This document shows, piece by piece, positions 34,786 through 37,059 of a stretch of DNA of 37,059 nt. Positions within the stretch are counted from its first letter, which is position 1. Every line of letters starts with the position of its first letter. Both the position numbers and the translations under genes were made by a program. A model generated the notes under the pieces. The model ran no database searches. It had not been told where the DNA came from and saw nothing but the letters and a program-made list of their open reading frames with translations. The DNA is from a bacterium (lineage in GTDB: Bacteria > Bdellovibrionota_C > UBA2361 > SZUA-149 > JAGRAN01): contig JAUIIP010000004.1 of the NCBI GenBank assembly GCA_030431555.1, positions 1-37,059 of the forward strand. The letters are read 5' to 3'.

Positions 34786-35995
34786 CAGTGCTTGCTGCCT
34801 GCTTCTTTGTCTGCAGTCTGATTTCTGAACCGACCGGCAAATACTGCCCTGCCCCTGGGCGCTGCGATGACACGACTGCACCCACAGCTTTCGAATCTCC
34901 TTCGACTATTACGTTAAACCCCATTGAGCTTAGCATTTCGTTGGCAGCCTTTACGTCTGCTCCGAGCACTTTGGGCACGATCAGAGGAGGATTAGGGGGA
35001 CTGTAGACGATAATCGTGACTTTCTTATCTTCCGGAACGGGCATACCGGCAGCCGGACGTTGGAGCTGAACATGTAATGTTTTCGACTCTTCCGGAGCAG
35101 TCTCTCCGCCTCTCAGCGCAGGAACGAGGCCTGCTTTCTCTAGGACGTCCTTCGCTTTTTCAAGGGGCAGGGAGACTACGCTTGGAACACTAAGATCTGC
35201 CGGATCGGCTCTTTCGACGATTGTAGGCTTTGCATTCTCGAATGCGAGCGCTGAGAGCTTAGTGCGAAGCTCTAAAGCCGATTTTTCATAAGGCTTCACC
35301 GGTGATTCTTCAGCACATTCAGCGCTGTTGCTGTCGTTCTCAGACTGCGCAGTCACTGTAATGTCATCGAGGGCTCTAATTATTTGGTTAGCTTGGGATT
35401 GCTTGACTGAAGATGGATCGGCAAGAATCGTCTTTGCCTGGTTTATCACCTTGTCCCACTCAGTTTGATGCTGCTCGAGCAAATCTCTTTGCCTGCGCTG
35501 TCGTTCCTTCGATATTTCAAACGCTTTACGACCAGTGTCTATTAGGTCGCGGATTGAGTTTACTCTTGGGCTGTCTAAACAATTGGAAGAAAGATCTAGT
35601 GAACGAAACGAAGATTCGAGAGATGCTAGTGCGGCCTGCTGCTTGCTTAGGTCGCATGAGTCGTCGAGTTGCTTTCGAATAGAAACCAAATCCAAGGTAG
35701 CCAGCATGCGCGAGATTTTCTTGTCGTCGTTCTCGACAGCCTGCACTCTAGGCTGATAGCGCTCGATTAGCGAGATGACCGTATCTCCATGCAGCTCGCT
35801 GTTAGCAAGAAGCTTCAGGCGCTGGAACCAGATTTGTACTCCCTGAGGTCGGCACCGGCTGATGTTGGCTTCAAGGCGCGCCATCGCGAGCTTTAAATCC
35901 TCAGTGTCATCTGCAGCCGCCACCGCAGCGAACGTGCAAATCTGCAGAAAAAACAGTAACAGTGAGCAACCAATACACTTGAGTGATGTGTTCAC
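34763..35995 (-). CDS. Secreted protein with coiled coil and two PASTA domains
   Basis: The product is about 410 residues. A hydrophobic signal segment (KCIGCSLLLFFLQICTFAAVAAA) is followed by a ~220-residue helical/coiled-coil part with four to five cysteines. Two PASTA-type domains lie near the C-terminus: VPSVVSLPLEKAKDVLEKAGLVPAL...VQLQRPAAGMPVPEDKKVTIIV and VPKVLGADVKAANEMLSSMGFNVIV...SSQRPGAGQYLPVGSEIRL. PASTA domains bind muropeptides or act as spacers in Ser/Thr kinases and penicillin-binding proteins; here there is no kinase or transpeptidase. The GTG at 35995, after GGATGAG, is preferred to the long frame at 36091, which would overlap DUF423. Confidence 0.82.
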   Translation of the reverse strand: MNTSLKCIGCSLLLFFLQICTFAAVAAADDTEDLKLAMARLEANISRCRPQGVQIWFQRLKLLANSELHGDTVISLIERYQPRVQAVENDDKKISRMLATLDLVSIRKQLDDSCDLSKQQAALASLESSFRSLDLSSNCLDSPRVNSIRDLIDTGRKAFEISKERQRRQRDLLEQHQTEWDKVINQAKTILADPSSVKQSQANQIIRALDDITVTAQSENDSNSAECAEESPVKPYEKSALELRTKLSALAFENAKPTIVERADPADLSVPSVVSLPLEKAKDVLEKAGLVPALRGGETAPEESKTLHVQLQRPAAGMPVPEDKKVTIIVYSPPNPPLIVPKVLGADVKAANEMLSSMGFNVIVEGDSKAVGAVVSSQRPGAGQYLPVGSEIRLQTKKQAASTDETSFSN

Positions 35996-36023
35996 CGAAA
36001 ACTCATCCACATAGTTATGGCTT

Positions 36024-36404
36024 TCAAACAGCGCCCTGTTTCCAGCTCGAGTATGCAAGCCAGAGCCAGGACACAATAAAGCCTGTACCACCGATAGGAG
36101 TTATTGCTCCGAGCCATCGAATGTCTGTTACCGCAAGGCCATACAGTGAACCGGAAAAAAGAACTATGCTTGCGAGTAGAAGAGAGCAGATCCTTTCGGC
36201 GCTTGCTAATGGAATGCTCGCATTGGCCGCTAGGGAGGAGACGAGCAAAATCCCGAGAGCGTGAATGAAATGGTACTGAGCTGCTTTGTGGAATACATCC
36301 AGATGGTATTGATCAAGGCGCTTAGCCAAAGCATGAGCTCCAAACGCTCCGGCCATTACGCCGAGGGCGAGAAGGGCAGCTCCAATTGCGATCCATTTGC
36401 TCAC
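36024..36404 (-). CDS. DUF423 (YgdD-like) small membrane protein
   Basis: The 126-residue, four-span protein has the DUF423 marks: GAALLALGVMAGAFGAHALAKRL near the N-terminus, FHKAAQYHFIHALGILLV, and VLFSGSLYGLAVT...LGAITPIGGTGFIVSWLWLA. Function is unknown. It precedes the PASTA gene by about 28 bp on the same strand. Confidence 0.93.
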   Translation of the reverse strand: MSKWIAIGAALLALGVMAGAFGAHALAKRLDQYHLDVFHKAAQYHFIHALGILLVSSLAANASIPLASAERICSLLLASIVLFSGSLYGLAVTDIRWLGAITPIGGTGFIVSWLWLAYSSWKQGAV

Positions 36405-36493
36405 TGTGTTTGCCGATTAGTTCTCTTGTCAGACCTAGAATTAGCACAAGCTAATGCGACCGCAAATATAGACTAGCGACGTCAGCGTTAATT

Positions 36494-37059
36494 CTAGTCG
36501 GCGAGCACTGTTCGAGCTTCTGCCCAGCGTCTGAGCTCGTCTATTTTCTCGGCCATTACCACCGATAGCGGGCGAGTTTTCTCCAGCTCGTGCTTAATCG
36601 CTTCTGTGTCCGGCTGGGTCCCTGCGGACAGGCTCGAATATACGGCGGAAACAATTGACTGCTCGATTTCAGCTCCTGAGAAGCCTTGGCTCGACGCAGC
36701 CAGCGAGTCGCAATCGAAGTCTAATGGGCTCAGTTCCCGCTTAGACAAATGTATTTCAAAGATGCTGCGGCGCACCGACTCGGCGGGTAGATCAACAAAG
36801 AATATTTCATCAAAACGTCCCTTGCGAACAAGCTCTGGCGGCAGTGAGCTGATATCATTGGCGGTGGCGACGATGAATACCGGCTCATCTTTTTCGGCCA
36901 TCCAAGTAAGCAGGGAGCCAAGTATTCGCCTAGAGGTTCCGCCGTCGACATCCCCGGTTGACAAGCCTTTCTCCAGTTCGTCCAGCCAAAGCACGCAGGG
37001 GGCCATTAGTTCGGCACTCCTGAGAGCCGACCTAAGATTCTTCTCTGTCTCACCGATGA
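36494..37059 (-). CDS. AAA ATPase, Ycf46-like (N-terminus outside window)
   Basis: The frame stays open to the window edge, so the first part with Walker A is missing. Visible are IGETEKNLRSALRSAELMAPCVLWLDELEKGLS (Walker B DE), sensor-1 region IVATANDISSLP, and the second region of homology LVRKGRFDEIFFVDLP with arginine finger. A C-terminal lid domain with GFSGAEIEQSIVSAVYSS follows. The 'APCVLWLDEIEKGL' phrasing is that of Ycf46-type AAA proteins rather than FtsH; no protease domain follows. Function of bacterial members is poorly defined. Confidence 0.88.
   Translation of the reverse strand, partial: IGETEKNLRSALRSAELMAPCVLWLDELEKGLSTGDVDGGTSRRILGSLLTWMAEKDEPVFIVATANDISSLPPELVRKGRFDEIFFVDLPAESVRRSIFEIHLSKRELSPLDFDCDSLAASSQGFSGAEIEQSIVSAVYSSLSAGTQPDTEAIKHELEKTRPLSVVMAEKIDELRRWAEARTVLAD

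Overview
The window is chromosomal DNA from a Gram-negative (diderm) bacterium. Evidence for this is lipid A synthesis (lpxD), a BamD-like outer-membrane lipoprotein, a type II secretion system with its secretin, and Tat export genes. Moderate base composition, a long acidic primary sigma factor, glutamate-1-semialdehyde aminotransferase and several families common in delta-proteobacteria-like lineages suggest a member of that grade (Bdellovibrionota, SAR324 or a related uncultured group). I cannot name the phylum from sequence alone. Most of the region is conserved housekeeping DNA, densely packed, with many 4-bp or short overlaps.

Layout: 1-11202 (minus strand) is one type II secretion operon read gspC-D-E-F-G-H-I-J-L-M. 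GspM is cut by the window edge and no gspK lies between J and L. 11362-12641 (plus) carries a DUF985 cupin and a DUF4184 membrane protein. 12638-14586 (minus) holds an Rrf2-type regulator, then a ThiF/MoeB-like E1 enzyme fused to a TusA-like sulfur carrier domain, then a short protein that looks like the missing E1 N-terminus on a degenerate Rossmann remnant. 14842-18334 (minus) holds a BamD-like lipoprotein, lpxD, an HU/IHF protein, and a receiver protein ending in a histidine-kinase H-box helix region without an ATPase domain. A DUF4397-type lipoprotein (plus) runs convergently into apt-tatA/B-tatC (minus).

20938-27333 onward (plus) is an information-processing block: dnaG, rpoD, a CAU-anticodon tRNA, a coiled-coil zinc-ribbon protein, hemL and mutM. 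A minus-strand pair follows: a small eight-cysteine protein and a 74-residue protein that looks LSm/Hfq-like. Two overlapping M16 peptidase genes come next; one keeps the zinc site and the other keeps the R/Y substrate-binding motif, so they probably form a heterodimer.

31338-32194 is the clearest accessory unit. Two paralogous four-helix-bundle genes (S23/23S-rRNA intervening-sequence family) stand head to head around a perfect 31-bp inverted repeat that contains the Shine-Dalgarno of both. The plus copy is followed by 17 perfect tandem copies of the heptamer GGCTAAC, and the minus copy is followed by a single trace of the same motif in the same relative orientation. The window closes with xthA, a small secreted protein, a large unknown membrane protein, a secreted PASTA protein, a DUF423 membrane protein and the C-terminal part of a Ycf46-like AAA ATPase.

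The best leads for new biology are the split E1-TusA sulfur-relay locus with a hairpin against its start codon, the divergent four-helix/inverted-repeat/heptamer unit, and the LSm-like plus zinc-knuckle gene pair.
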